64,000 nt of DNA from Arcticibacter sp. Its GTDB lineage: Bacteria > Bacteroidota > Bacteroidia > 2-12-FULL-35-15. The notes under the pieces were generated by a model. It worked only from the letters and a program-made list of their open reading frames with translations, ran no database searches and was not told the DNA's origin. Positions 1-9,233 of the stretch are shown piece after piece. Each line of letters begins with the position of its first letter. Position 1 is the first letter of the stretch. The DNA is taken from contig JAJNQB010000021.1 in NCBI GenBank assembly GCA_021155045.1, forward strand, positions 148,484 through 212,483, given 5' to 3'. The translations under genes and the position numbers were made by a program.

Positions 1-1450
1 TTGCATTTGAAAAATGTTGAGGTAATGAAAAATCACCTGAAACAAAACTTGACAACTCACGTTTTTTTTCTCCAGCAACAGCAATTACCAGCTTACTACC
101 ACTATTCAAATCTGTACCGCTATAATCAAGTGTGTCAATAGTAGTTCGGGTATAAAAATGTAAATCTCTAGTCCAATCTACACGCTCCAAAACATGTATA
201 AAATATTCTTTAATATTTTTAGTTGAAATATTAGGGTTATCCTCTCCTGCGATTATGAATAAATATTTTGCAAGACTTAATTGTCCTGTTCCTAATATAT
301 GATTTGCAATCGTTAAAATTTCTTGAGGTTTTCGTTCCTTGTTATAAGGAGTATAACGCTCACTTCCAATTGCTAATAAAAGCGGATGCACTCCAGAAGC
401 ATCAACAGCATGAACATCTTTTAGCCCAGGAATTTCGTGTGGTATTGCTTTTCCTGTAATTTCGTGGATTAAATTACCAAATGCAGTATCTTCTTGTGGT
501 GGTCTTCCAACCACTGTGAATGGCCATATTGCACCATCACGATGATAAACATTTTTAACTCTCATTACAGGAAATTCGTGTTTTAAACTATAATAACCTA
601 AATGATCTCCAAACGGACCTTCTGATTTATTTTCATTTGGATAAACCTCACCAGTAATTACAAAATCTGCATCAGTAGCAATTGCAAATCCTTCATCATC
701 GTAAGTATATCGAATTCTTCTATTTCCTAATGCGCCAGCAAATGTTAATTCACTCATCCCTTCAGGCAATGGCATAACGGCAGCTAAAGTTAATGCAGGC
801 GGACCACCAACAAAAATACTGACCTTTAATGGCTGCTTTTTTGCATTTGCTTTTGTTTGATGAATACCAATCCCTCTATGTAATTGATAGTGCAAACCAA
901 CTTCTTTATCCTGCACATAATCATTCCCACTTAATTGAATTCTATACATTCCTAGATTAGAATTCATTACACCAGGTTTATCAATATCTTCGGTATAAAC
1001 CAAAGGCAATGTTATAAAAGCTCCTCCATCTTTTTCCCAACACTTAATTTGTGGCAACGAAGAAATAGTGGTTTTGTTTTTTAAAACAGGATTATTGAAT
1101 CTAGATTTTTTTGGTAAAGCTGAAAAGGCCGTTGTAGCTATTTTAGCATATTTTAAAGGATGCTTAATCGCTTCGAGTGGATTGTTTTTTAAATCAATAA
1201 GTATTTTTATTTTTTCTAATGTATCTCTAAAAATAAATTTACTTCTATTTGTATCGCCATATAAATTTGATACTGCTTTAAACTTACATCCTTTTATGTT
1301 TTCGAATAAGATTGCAGGACCTCCTTTTTCAAAAACACGCAAATGAATGGCTGCCATTTCCAAATCAGAACTTACTTCCTCTTTAATTCTAATTAGATGA
1401 CCATTTTCCTCTAGATCGTCTATGCAATCTTGTGTATTTTTATATCCCAT
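1..1450 (-). CDS. UbiD family decarboxylase (3' end beyond window)
   Basis: The minus-strand frame is open from an ATG at 1450 to the left edge, so at least 483 residues are present and the C-terminus is missing. The signature SEGPFGDHLGYY, with the acidic residue and FGDH stretch of the UbiD active site, and the preceding GNRRIRYTYDDEGFAIATDA region identify the family. UbiD enzymes use prenylated FMN made by a UbiX partner to decarboxylate aromatic or alpha,beta-unsaturated acids; in Bacteroidota they are usually linked to quinone synthesis. Neither UbiX nor a quinone operon is visible here, so the substrate is unknown. The downstream M1 peptidase gene is also on the minus strand but unrelated. 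Confidence 0.88.
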   Translation of the reverse strand, partial: MGYKNTQDCIDDLEENGHLIRIKEEVSSDLEMAAIHLRVFEKGGPAILFENIKGCKFKAVSNLYGDTNRSKFIFRDTLEKIKILIDLKNNPLEAIKHPLKYAKIATTAFSALPKKSRFNNPVLKNKTTISSLPQIKCWEKDGGAFITLPLVYTEDIDKPGVMNSNLGMYRIQLSGNDYVQDKEVGLHYQLHRGIGIHQTKANAKKQPLKVSIFVGGPPALTLAAVMPLPEGMSELTFAGALGNRRIRYTYDDEGFAIATDADFVITGEVYPNENKSEGPFGDHLGYYSLKHEFPVMRVKNVYHRDGAIWPFTVVGRPPQEDTAFGNLIHEITGKAIPHEIPGLKDVHAVDASGVHPLLLAIGSERYTPYNKERKPQEILTIANHILGTGQLSLAKYLFIIAGEDNPNISTKNIKEYFIHVLERVDWTRDLHFYTRTTIDTLDYSGTDLNSGSKLVIAVAGEKKRELSSFVSGDFSLPQHFSNA

Positions 1451-1495
1451 ACTATTGTTTGCAATATAAGCTAAACAAAAAATAAATTATTTTGT

Positions 1496-3940
1496 TTAAC
1501 GAGCAATTACAAATTTTTCTTTTGCTATAACATTTCTGTTTTTATCTAAATTTATAAAATAGATTCCATTATTTAAATGAGTTAAATCTATTGTTATCAA
1601 GTGTTGGTTTGTAGTTATTTTTCCAACTAATACAACTTTTCCTGTTATATCCAAAAGGGAGTAATTTAATTTTTCTGATGTGTTTAAATCTAGTTTTTTA
1701 ATATCTACTTTAATTTCATCTTTTGCTGGATTGGGGTACAAAACAATTGTTTTTTCCGAGTTGATTTTAGATTCTAAAATCCCAACTGTATTATCGCGCA
1801 TAGCAAAAACATATTCCCCTAATTGTAATGTATCGATGGTAACAGTACCACGTTTATCGGTATTACTTCCTAAATAATTTTTAGTATAGTAAGGATACAA
1901 ATTCCAATCAGAAGCAGCATCTCGCCTATATAACAACACAAGGCTATCTTCTGGAGCATTAATTAAAAGATTATCCAACCAATAATTTCCACTAAATGCT
2001 GATGTTCTTCCATCATAAGCCATTGTTGCCCTTGCCTTGAATACAGAAGGTAAAATCCCATCAACTTTCCAATACCTGTTTGGAGATAGGTGATAACCCA
2101 TTCCAGCAACTTTAAAAGTGTCTGGCGCTGTGTAATTATGTTCAATTCGAACAAAAGCAGAATCAGTTATTGAAGTTACCGTTAAATTCATTTTCGCATT
2201 AGGAAAATTGTGAGCACCTCCTGTTTTTATAACTTTGTATTCAGGCGCAACTGCATGCGCAATTTTTTCATCCATATTAACAGCTACAAAAACAGGATTA
2301 AAAGGAACAGATAATGTAAAAGATGCATTTGCTCCACTCATAACAACTCGTTGTGTGTTTTCTATAAAATTGTTGGATTTAAAAGTTATGTTTAAAGGAA
2401 CTTGTTGATAATAATTAGGAGCTGAAGTTAATTTCTGTTTCAAATAAACAGTTACGTCATAATTAATTCCTTGTGGCACCACAACAAACGAATCGATTGA
2501 AAAATGACACCATCCTGGGTTAAACACCCAATCATTAAAAAAATAAGTCATGTCCATCCCCGATGCTGCTGTTAAAGCATTCATAAAATCAGTGCTTGAA
2601 ACATCTTTATAATTATTTTGAGATAAATATGTTTTTACCGAGTAAAAAAACAAACTATCTCCCATATATCCTCTTAAGCTATGCGCTACATCTGCGCCTT
2701 TGTTATATACATGATCTCCATAAGTATAAGCATGAGGGATATTTGATAAAGATAAGTTTCCTTCTTTAACAATATTAAAATGTAAATTGTCTTCATGATT
2801 TGAACGTACTGCAGAGATATAATTATTGTAACCATAAAGAGCTTCAGAAAATAAAAACTCGCAATATCTTGCCCAGCCTTCGTTCAGCCACATATCTTCA
2901 GCAGTTCTACATGTTGCTAAATCGCCAAACCAATGATGTGATAATTCGTGCGCAAATAAAGTTTGATAAGTAAGTGTTCCGTTTGCTGTTGCTTTTGGAT
3001 AAGCAATATTAGTAGCGTGTTCCATAGCACCTGAATTGAAAGGGACTAAGCAAAATCCAACTCTATTCCACATATACGGCCCAAAATGATTTTCAAAAGT
3101 TGATAGTGCTGTATTCAAATTCAGAAAAGAATTTTTCATATTTATTGTATCGGCAGGTAATGCTGTAAGCATGATTGGGATTGTTCCATTAATCCCATTA
3201 AATGCTTGATTAACGTGTGTATAATTTGCAACGGCAACGGATGCCAAATAAGTTGGAATTTCTTCATTCATTATCCATCTACGAGTTCTATCTCCTCCTC
3301 CATCAATAGTATCACTTGCTAAATAGCCATTGCAATAAGCTACTTTTCCTCCATTAGATGTAATATTAAATTCGTAGGTAGATCGTTCAACAAAATTATC
3401 AAAACAAGGAAACCAAACCCTTCCATACACATGAGGATTAGCAGCAAAACCAACACCTAAATTATAAGCATATCCACTTTGAAAATAAAATCCACCCCAA
3501 CCAGAAGCATCACCTTGAGGTGTGCCATGATAATAAACTATTACAGTAGAAGTATCACCAATATTAACTGTTGATAAAAGATTAACCGAAAGTAATGTGT
3601 CGTTATATGTATAACTTAAAACAGATGTATTTTGTTTTATAGAATCGATAATCAATTCTAATAAATCTAAATTCAATTTATTTACTCCGTTTATTTTGGG
3701 AGCAAATTTAACTGCTGTGTTTCCTTTGATAACATTTGTTGTAAAATCTGTAATGTTAAGATTTATAGTATAGTTTAATATATCAACAGTATCACTCCTA
3801 AAATTACTTGCTTGAGGTAAAATATCATTTGATAATGCTTTTGTAGGATGTTTATGATTTTTTTTTTGCTGACACGTTTGAGAAAATGATAGCTGAATAA
3901 AAAATAAAAAAGCAAAAAAGGTAAAAAGAAACTGTTTCAT
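1496..3940 (-). CDS. Secreted M1 family aminopeptidase with T9SS sorting domain
   Basis: An 814-residue protein with a signal peptide (residues 1-20, ending SFSQ). Residues 331-335 are HELSH and Glu354 lies 18 residues on (NEGWAR), giving the gluzincin HExxH-x18-E zinc site. GAMEH at 304-308 takes the place of the M1 GxMEN exopeptidase motif, with His instead of Asn. The final ~75 residues, beginning YPNPAKDE and ending with a Lys/Arg-rich strand, form a type A T9SS sorting domain. The protein is therefore expected on the cell surface or secreted, trimming N-terminal residues from extracellular peptides. It has its own ATG and no close operon partner. Confidence 0.93.
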   Translation of the reverse strand: MKQFLFTFFAFLFFIQLSFSQTCQQKKNHKHPTKALSNDILPQASNFRSDTVDILNYTINLNITDFTTNVIKGNTAVKFAPKINGVNKLNLDLLELIIDSIKQNTSVLSYTYNDTLLSVNLLSTVNIGDTSTVIVYYHGTPQGDASGWGGFYFQSGYAYNLGVGFAANPHVYGRVWFPCFDNFVERSTYEFNITSNGGKVAYCNGYLASDTIDGGGDRTRRWIMNEEIPTYLASVAVANYTHVNQAFNGINGTIPIMLTALPADTINMKNSFLNLNTALSTFENHFGPYMWNRVGFCLVPFNSGAMEHATNIAYPKATANGTLTYQTLFAHELSHHWFGDLATCRTAEDMWLNEGWARYCEFLFSEALYGYNNYISAVRSNHEDNLHFNIVKEGNLSLSNIPHAYTYGDHVYNKGADVAHSLRGYMGDSLFFYSVKTYLSQNNYKDVSSTDFMNALTAASGMDMTYFFNDWVFNPGWCHFSIDSFVVVPQGINYDVTVYLKQKLTSAPNYYQQVPLNITFKSNNFIENTQRVVMSGANASFTLSVPFNPVFVAVNMDEKIAHAVAPEYKVIKTGGAHNFPNAKMNLTVTSITDSAFVRIEHNYTAPDTFKVAGMGYHLSPNRYWKVDGILPSVFKARATMAYDGRTSAFSGNYWLDNLLINAPEDSLVLLYRRDAASDWNLYPYYTKNYLGSNTDKRGTVTIDTLQLGEYVFAMRDNTVGILESKINSEKTIVLYPNPAKDEIKVDIKKLDLNTSEKLNYSLLDITGKVVLVGKITTNQHLITIDLTHLNNGIYFINLDKNRNVIAKEKFVIAR

Positions 3941-4034
3941 TGTAAATACTTATTTGATTAGGATAAATTTAGGAATTAAAAAACAATTTTACTATAACTA
4001 AGAGTAGTTTAATTTTTTTATTTGTATAAAAGGA

Positions 4035-5894
4035 TTAGTCAAAAAATTTCCAATATATTCCAATTTTAAATGCCCTATCATTTGTTGGATAATTAGGGGT
4101 TTGAATGTATGTATTTCCCATTAAACCACTATTTAAATGCTCTATTTTTAAAAACACACTTACCATTTTAATTTTAGCATTGATAAAAAAATCAATAAAA
4201 GGGTAATTGCCATATTTTTTTGAATCTTGAAGATAAAACTGACCTGTAGCAGGCATATAAGCATTGGCATAATAGGAAGTAGTATAAAATACAGAAAATC
4301 CAATTTGCAATCTCATGGCTTCTTTTAATACATTATTCTCGTAATACAATGAATGATTCAAAACAAATTGAGGCAAACGAATTACTGTAGAGTCTGGCAC
4401 ATAGTTATAATACATTGTATTATCCAAATGCCAATTATAAAACTTGAAATCTTTTTTTAAATACACATCTACAATATTTATATTTCCATTGTATTGCCTT
4501 GCAATGGAATAATTATCAAAGTAAGTAATACCACTATAATTAGTATAATTGGCTCCTATAACTAAATGATATTTATTAGAAATAGTTTTAAATCCAATAA
4601 AAGTCTTATTGATTTTTCGAAAAGAATTCTTCCATTCAAAATGATTTGAATTGTAATAGGAATAAATAAAATCTGACGTTCTATTTTCTATCCCAGCATT
4701 AAAAAAAACATCAAGGTTTTTTAGTACTTCCATTTTAACATTACCTGTTGCAGAATAATCATCTTTATTAAAGCCTGAAACAACATACCTTCCTAACAAA
4801 TCAAAAGAATTTTTTTTTGTTTTGTAGGTATTAAAAAAATTTCCTCCAACTATAATATTATTGAATGTAGAATCTAAATTATTCTGCTTCACATTCAATA
4901 GTTGATGGGAAACATTAAAAGAAACACCCAACCAATCAACAAATCCTCTATGTTTTAAATTATCCATTCTGTTTATTGAGAATGTATTTTCAATTTTAGT
5001 GTTAATTATTTTATCATTTGTAACAATTGAATCAATATAAATATTTGAATAAAATCCGGAACTTGGATTTTCATCATTATATCTCCAATCATTGTCTTCA
5101 TAACTTGACTCTAAAACTAAATTCCAAGAAGGGATAATTGTTTTTAACGTATCAACATCTTGCTTTCCAATATTTAAAATTTGCTTTAGAGATATAGAAC
5201 GATTAATCAGCTCTCGTTTTGCTTGAACTAAATTTATTTCAATAATTTTTTTGTCAATCAAACCTCCTTCCGTAAAAACAGAATCGTATTTTATGCCTCC
5301 ATTTTCAGCACTTTTAGCATCATTGTACGTTCCACTTATTAATAATCCATATCTATTATTTTTTGAAATATAGTTTGATGAAACTGCAATATAACTTTGA
5401 TTTACATTTTGTCTGAGATAAAAACCTTCAGCTCGTATTCTATTAAAATAAGTGCTTACATTCCAATTCGGTTTAATGTTATAAGAAAATATGCCTTTAA
5501 AAACTTGTTCTTTTTTAGATCCCATCACATAAAGTAAATCGGTATAAGGGCTTCTTGTTTTATAAAATTTCAGATTAGTATGAGTAAAAAAATACTCTTG
5601 ATAAACATTTTGGGCATAATTAAATCCTAAGGCACCAAAAGGCTGTTTGTAATGCAATGAGTTTATTGGCAATCCTACATTTCCAATAGTATTACGGGGC
5701 AAGTAATTTTGAATAGTTGATTGTGATGAATTTAGTTTTATATAGGTATTATAATTTAAAAAGTCATTGGTATAAAAATAACTGGTTACAGTCCCTTCAT
5801 CAAATGCTTTGATTGAATCACTTTGTCCAAGCGATGAAAAAACAATCAAATTCAATAAAAAGAATAGACTTATTTTTATTACGTTTTTAACCAT
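4035..5894 (-). CDS. Putative outer-membrane porin (Porin_10-like beta-barrel)
   Basis: About 619 residues from the ATG at 5894. The frame stays open upstream only to a TTG that would place extra residues ahead of the signal peptide. The N-terminus MVKNVIKISLFFLLNLIVF followed by SSLGQ is a clear Sec signal. The rest alternates aromatic and polar residues in short strands with many Tyr/Asn and ends in an aromatic residue pair (WKFFD), as expected for an outer-membrane beta-barrel. The overall pattern resembles the Bacteroidota putative porin family. No substrate can be inferred. The gene is divergent from lpxD, sharing a short intergenic region with promoter-like boxes for both. Confidence 0.7.
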   Translation of the reverse strand: MVKNVIKISLFFLLNLIVFSSLGQSDSIKAFDEGTVTSYFYTNDFLNYNTYIKLNSSQSTIQNYLPRNTIGNVGLPINSLHYKQPFGALGFNYAQNVYQEYFFTHTNLKFYKTRSPYTDLLYVMGSKKEQVFKGIFSYNIKPNWNVSTYFNRIRAEGFYLRQNVNQSYIAVSSNYISKNNRYGLLISGTYNDAKSAENGGIKYDSVFTEGGLIDKKIIEINLVQAKRELINRSISLKQILNIGKQDVDTLKTIIPSWNLVLESSYEDNDWRYNDENPSSGFYSNIYIDSIVTNDKIINTKIENTFSINRMDNLKHRGFVDWLGVSFNVSHQLLNVKQNNLDSTFNNIIVGGNFFNTYKTKKNSFDLLGRYVVSGFNKDDYSATGNVKMEVLKNLDVFFNAGIENRTSDFIYSYYNSNHFEWKNSFRKINKTFIGFKTISNKYHLVIGANYTNYSGITYFDNYSIARQYNGNINIVDVYLKKDFKFYNWHLDNTMYYNYVPDSTVIRLPQFVLNHSLYYENNVLKEAMRLQIGFSVFYTTSYYANAYMPATGQFYLQDSKKYGNYPFIDFFINAKIKMVSVFLKIEHLNSGLMGNTYIQTPNYPTNDRAFKIGIYWKFFD

Positions 5895-5909
5895 TGTTTC
5901 TTTAAAATA

Positions 5910-5917
5910 CAAAAATA
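5910..5917 (-). promoter_or_regulatory. Promoter -7 box candidate for the porin gene
   Basis: Read on the minus strand this is TATTTTTG, matching the Bacteroidota -7 consensus TAnnTTTG. It lies 15 bases upstream of the ATG at 5894. No convincing -33 TTG is visible. Confidence 0.35.
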
Positions 5918-5984
5918 GGATTTAGTAATGAAGGCGGTTACTTAAAAAGACATAAAATGCAAAAATAAATTGCGAAAATTTGTG

Positions 5985-5992
5985 TATGTTTG
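5985..5992 (+). promoter_or_regulatory. Promoter -7 box candidate for lpxD
   Basis: TATGTTTG matches TAnnTTTG and lies 47 bases upstream of the lpxD ATG at 6040. Upstream extensions of the lpxD frame begin inside or before this box (TTG at 5980), which argues for the ATG at 6040 as the true start. Confidence 0.4.
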
Positions 5993-6039
5993 GGGTTGAA
6001 AAAATCAATATTATTATAAATATTGGAAAATCATTGAAG

Positions 6040-7077
6040 ATGAAATTTTCAGCAAAACAAATAGCGACACTTTTGAATGGAAGCATTGAAGGCGATGAAA
6101 ACACCTCGGTATCAAGTCTTTCAAAAATTGAAGAAGGAAAAAATGGAAGCCTTTCATTCCTTTCAAACCCTTTATACACGCAGTATATATACGATACAGA
6201 TGCTTCTCTTGTAATCGTAAAAAAAGATTTAGTTTTAGAAAAACCAATTAAGCCAACTTGCACGCTTATTCGTGTTGAGGACCCTTATTCTAGCTTTGCC
6301 ACTTTGCTTGAGATGTATAATCAGGCAAAAAACAATAAGAAAGGAATTGAACAACCTTCATTTATTTCACCAACGGCTAAAATAGGCACAGATTGTTATG
6401 TCGGAGCTTTTGCATACATCGGTGAAAATGCTAAAATAGGTAATAATGTTAAAGTATATCCGCACTGCTACATTGGCGACAATGTTACCATTGGCGATAA
6501 TTGCACATTCTTTTCGGGGGTAAAAATTTATCACGACTGTGTTATTGGTAATGAAATAATGATTCATGCCAGTTCAGTTATAGGGAGTGACGGATTTGGT
6601 TTTGCACCAAACTCAGATAACAATTACAAAAAAATTCCGCAAATTGGAAATGTAATTATTGAAGATAATGTTGAAATTGGCTCAAACACATCAATTGATA
6701 GGGCAACAATTGGTTCTACAATTATACGAAAAGGAGCAAAATTAGACAACCTTGTACAAATTGCTCACAACGTAGAAATTGGAGAAAACTGTGTTTTAGC
6801 TGGCGGATCATTTGTTGCAGGCTCTACAAAGCTTGGGAAAAATGTGATGATGGGTGGCCAAGCAGGAGTGGTCGGTCATATTAAAATTGCCGATGGCGTT
6901 AAAATCGCAGGGCAATCCGGAGTTGGTTCAACAATTGACACAAAAGATTCAATCGTACAAGGCTCACCTGCATTTGCCGTTGGCGATTACCAAAGAAGTT
7001 ATGTTTTATTCAGAGGACTTCGAAAATTGAACGACAGGATGAGAGAAATTGAAAATAAACTGAAAGAACAAGCCTAA
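6040..7077 (+). CDS. lpxD: UDP-3-O-acylglucosamine N-acyltransferase
   Basis: A 345-residue enzyme of lipid A synthesis that adds the second hydroxyacyl chain, from acyl-ACP, to the glucosamine nitrogen. The N-terminal domain starts MKFSAKQIATLLNG. From residue ~110 to ~325 the protein is a left-handed beta-helix of hexapeptide repeats (IG-N-V pattern). The catalytic histidine is His243 in VQIAHNVEIG, with the following GGSFVAGS and GGQAGVVGH turns. A C-terminal helix starts at LRKLND. The ATG at 6040 is chosen because this N-terminus matches the family and a promoter-like box lies just upstream. Here lpxD stands apart from the lpxC/fabZ/lpxA genes it often accompanies and is followed by an acyltransferase gene. 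Confidence 0.95.
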   Translation: MKFSAKQIATLLNGSIEGDENTSVSSLSKIEEGKNGSLSFLSNPLYTQYIYDTDASLVIVKKDLVLEKPIKPTCTLIRVEDPYSSFATLLEMYNQAKNNKKGIEQPSFISPTAKIGTDCYVGAFAYIGENAKIGNNVKVYPHCYIGDNVTIGDNCTFFSGVKIYHDCVIGNEIMIHASSVIGSDGFGFAPNSDNNYKKIPQIGNVIIEDNVEIGSNTSIDRATIGSTIIRKGAKLDNLVQIAHNVEIGENCVLAGGSFVAGSTKLGKNVMMGGQAGVVGHIKIADGVKIAGQSGVGSTIDTKDSIVQGSPAFAVGDYQRSYVLFRGLRKLNDRMREIENKLKEQA

Positions 7078-7109
7078 AAAATACTCCACCTCTATTCCAC
7101 CAGTAGTTT

Positions 7110-7958
7110 ATGCCCGAAAAATTTATAGATGTCAGCAAAGTTTTATCCGAAAAAGCACCTGGATTAAAAAAATGGCTCCCTCGTTTTGTCGAAAATTGGT
7201 TAAAAAGAAAACTTCATGAAGATGAAATCAATCACATCATGCATGAAATTAAAGATTTTTACGGGGTTGAGTACAACAACAAAGGGCTAGAAATGTTGGG
7301 GGCAAAAATTGAATCTAACAACCCTCACTACATTCCAAAAGAAGGCGGAATCATTCTAGCAGCCAACCATCCATTGGGAGGACTAGACGGAATGGCTTTT
7401 GTAAAAACAATTGCAGAAGTTCGCCCTGATATACATTTTGTAGTAAATGATGTTTTAAAAAATCTAAAAAATTATGGTGATGTATTTATTGGAATCAACA
7501 AAATTCGAAGTACATCTCCTACTTCATTAAGGACAATAGAAAGTGTTTTGATGACAGAAGAAGCAATTGGTTTTTTCCCTGCTGGTTTAGTTTCCAGAAA
7601 ACAAAAAGGAGGCATTATGGATTTAGACTGGAAAAAAAGTTTTGTTACTCAGGCAATTGATCACAAACGAATGATTGTTCCCGTATTTATTGAAGGAAAA
7701 AATTCTCGTTTCTTTTACAATTTTGCTCGTATTAGAAAATCTGTAGGAATAAAAGCAAATATTGAAATGCTCTTTCTGCCTGACGAAATGTTTAAACAAA
7801 AAGGACAAACTATTAGAGTGCATTTTAGTAAAGCTTTTGACCCTGCCAAATTAGACAATAGAAAATCTCATAAAGCTTGGGCTGACCATATTAAAGAATA
7901 TATCTATTCAGATGAATTCAAAAAAGGAATTTCATTTGAAGAATATGCTGGGATTTAA
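7110..7958 (+). CDS. PlsC-like lysophospholipid acyltransferase family protein
   Basis: A 282-residue protein with the acyltransferase block AANHPLGGLDGMAF (His87, Asp93), then FIGINK, a glycine-poor substrate loop and FFPAGLVSRK, corresponding to motifs I to III of glycerolipid acyltransferases. The His and Asp are five residues apart rather than the usual four of HX4D, a spacing I associate with the NHPxGxxDG subgroup that includes amino-acid-lipid acyltransferases. It may therefore make ornithine- or glycine-type lipids rather than phosphatidic acid; this is inference. It begins 32 bases after lpxD on the same strand, so the two are probably cotranscribed. Confidence 0.78.
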   Translation: MPEKFIDVSKVLSEKAPGLKKWLPRFVENWLKRKLHEDEINHIMHEIKDFYGVEYNNKGLEMLGAKIESNNPHYIPKEGGIILAANHPLGGLDGMAFVKTIAEVRPDIHFVVNDVLKNLKNYGDVFIGINKIRSTSPTSLRTIESVLMTEEAIGFFPAGLVSRKQKGGIMDLDWKKSFVTQAIDHKRMIVPVFIEGKNSRFFYNFARIRKSVGIKANIEMLFLPDEMFKQKGQTIRVHFSKAFDPAKLDNRKSHKAWADHIKEYIYSDEFKKGISFEEYAGI

Positions 7959-8062
7959 CCCTAAACAGACAGTTAATCGCTCAATATAACACATCTGTTT
8001 ATTTGTTTGGATTGGGTTATATAAACGAATCTTAAATGTAAGTGGCTATTTCAATCATTACT

Positions 8063-8749
8063 TTATTCAACGCTACCCAAAACACCTTGATGAAAAGGAG
8101 TCCAAATACCAACTTTTATATTTGCTTTTTTTAATGCGTTTCCTGTCCAAACATTACACGTTTTAAACATACTATAACAACCATTCGCTTCATAAAAGCA
8201 ATCACATTTATTATAACCAGTATGGCTAATTTTAATCACTTTATAATTTCTAAATTGAAAAGAAGATTCAATATACTGAATCAATAATTGATATTGTTTT
8301 TCGGAAATAAATATGGATTTACACAAATCATTTTCATTTGGTCGGTATCTTCTATAAGTAATATGCATTGCAGATGTACTCAATCCAAAAGCGGCTTTTA
8401 AGGCAGTAGAAACTTTTAAATCTGCCCACGTTGGTGTTTCCAAATAAAAGCCTTTATCTCCCCAACCCATTGCCACATAATTAAATGTTGAATCAACTTT
8501 TTCAAAATCAGAATGAGGAAATACAGAAGCCCAATTTTTATATTCATTTATTTTAGGCAATACCAAATCAGTATGCACACCATTTGACAATACAAATATT
8601 TCAATTTTTTTAGGAGAATCGTTAGCTGCCATATTCACTTTTATATATGGCAACAACAAAGCAAAAGCAAGATAAATAAACACTACTGCAGTAAAAATGA
8701 GTATTGTTTTAAATAAATATTTTAAGGATTTTATTAAAATAGATTTCAT
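8063..8749 (-). CDS. DUF2459/TIGR02117 family membrane-anchored protein
   Basis: About 228 residues from the ATG at 8749; an in-frame TTG three codons earlier looks less likely. A single hydrophobic segment near residues 10-35 should anchor or export the protein. The conserved parts are VLSNGVHTDLVLP, WGDKGFYLETPTW and TCNVWTGNALK, which resemble the TIGR02117/DUF2459 family. The invariant His, Asp and Cys-Asn-Trp hint at a papain-like hydrolase fold, but no function is established. It stands alone, convergent with the acyltransferase gene. Confidence 0.72.
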   Translation of the reverse strand: MKSILIKSLKYLFKTILIFTAVVFIYLAFALLLPYIKVNMAANDSPKKIEIFVLSNGVHTDLVLPKINEYKNWASVFPHSDFEKVDSTFNYVAMGWGDKGFYLETPTWADLKVSTALKAAFGLSTSAMHITYRRYRPNENDLCKSIFISEKQYQLLIQYIESSFQFRNYKVIKISHTGYNKCDCFYEANGCYSMFKTCNVWTGNALKKANIKVGIWTPFHQGVLGSVE

Positions 8750-8834
8750 TGTTATCAAGATAACGTAAGCAATGTATATTATTGTTGATTGCTAAAAAAA
8801 ATAAAATTTGTTTATTAGCTTATTGGCTCTTATT

Positions 8835-9000
8835 TCGAGGAACTATGAGCGTATCAAGAACTATTTCATTCGAAAACATATCTCGATACGGTTTCCTATC
8901 GTCAACCTACTCGATATAACATTTTAATTGGAAGAGATTTTTATTCTTTAAAGTCAGTTCGAGTAGTGAAGTATGAACGTATCGAGAACTGTTTCATTAG
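8835..9000. repeat. Dispersed intergenic repeat, two degenerate copies
   Basis: Two related stretches (about 8835-8870 and 8955-9000) carry the words GAGCGTATCAAGAAC and GAACGTATCGAGAAC followed by a TTTCATT tail. A partly inverted version (CTCGATACGG) lies between them near 8883. The same GTATCGAGAAC core recurs at 15017, 15354, 34343 and 34493. The second copy touches the stop codon of the gene at 8997. Confidence 0.6.
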
Positions 9001-9233
9001 ACTTTTATTTTGTCTTTTATATAATCGTACTCTTGCTCATCAATCACAGCCCAATGGTTGCCTTCATTGGCAAGCATATCATTTAAAAAATTACGGTCGG
9101 GCATTATTTTTACTTCAAATACAGTAAGGAAAGCGTTGCTTCCTATTAGCTGAATTTCTTCCCATTGAGTGGCAGAAATAATTTTAAAATAGGATTTGCT
9201 ATTGGTATATTTTCTAAACTGAGGAAATGTCAT
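8997..9233 (-). CDS. Small hypothetical protein
   Basis: Seventy-eight residues with an ATG start. It has no signal peptide or membrane segment and is mixed acidic/basic with several Trp and Tyr. The family is not recognised. Its ATG overlaps the last base of the stop codon of the NamZ-type gene upstream (TAATG arrangement), so translation is probably coupled and the gene is likely real. Its last codon lies inside a dispersed repeat, so the C-terminus may have been reshaped by it. Confidence 0.55.
   Translation of the reverse strand: MTFPQFRKYTNSKSYFKIISATQWEEIQLIGSNAFLTVFEVKIMPDRNFLNDMLANEGNHWAVIDEQEYDYIKDKIKV

Noticed and set aside
1068..1346. Plus-strand 92-residue frame
   Set aside because: Antisense to the UbiD-type gene, whose frame is open over the same region and has clear motifs.
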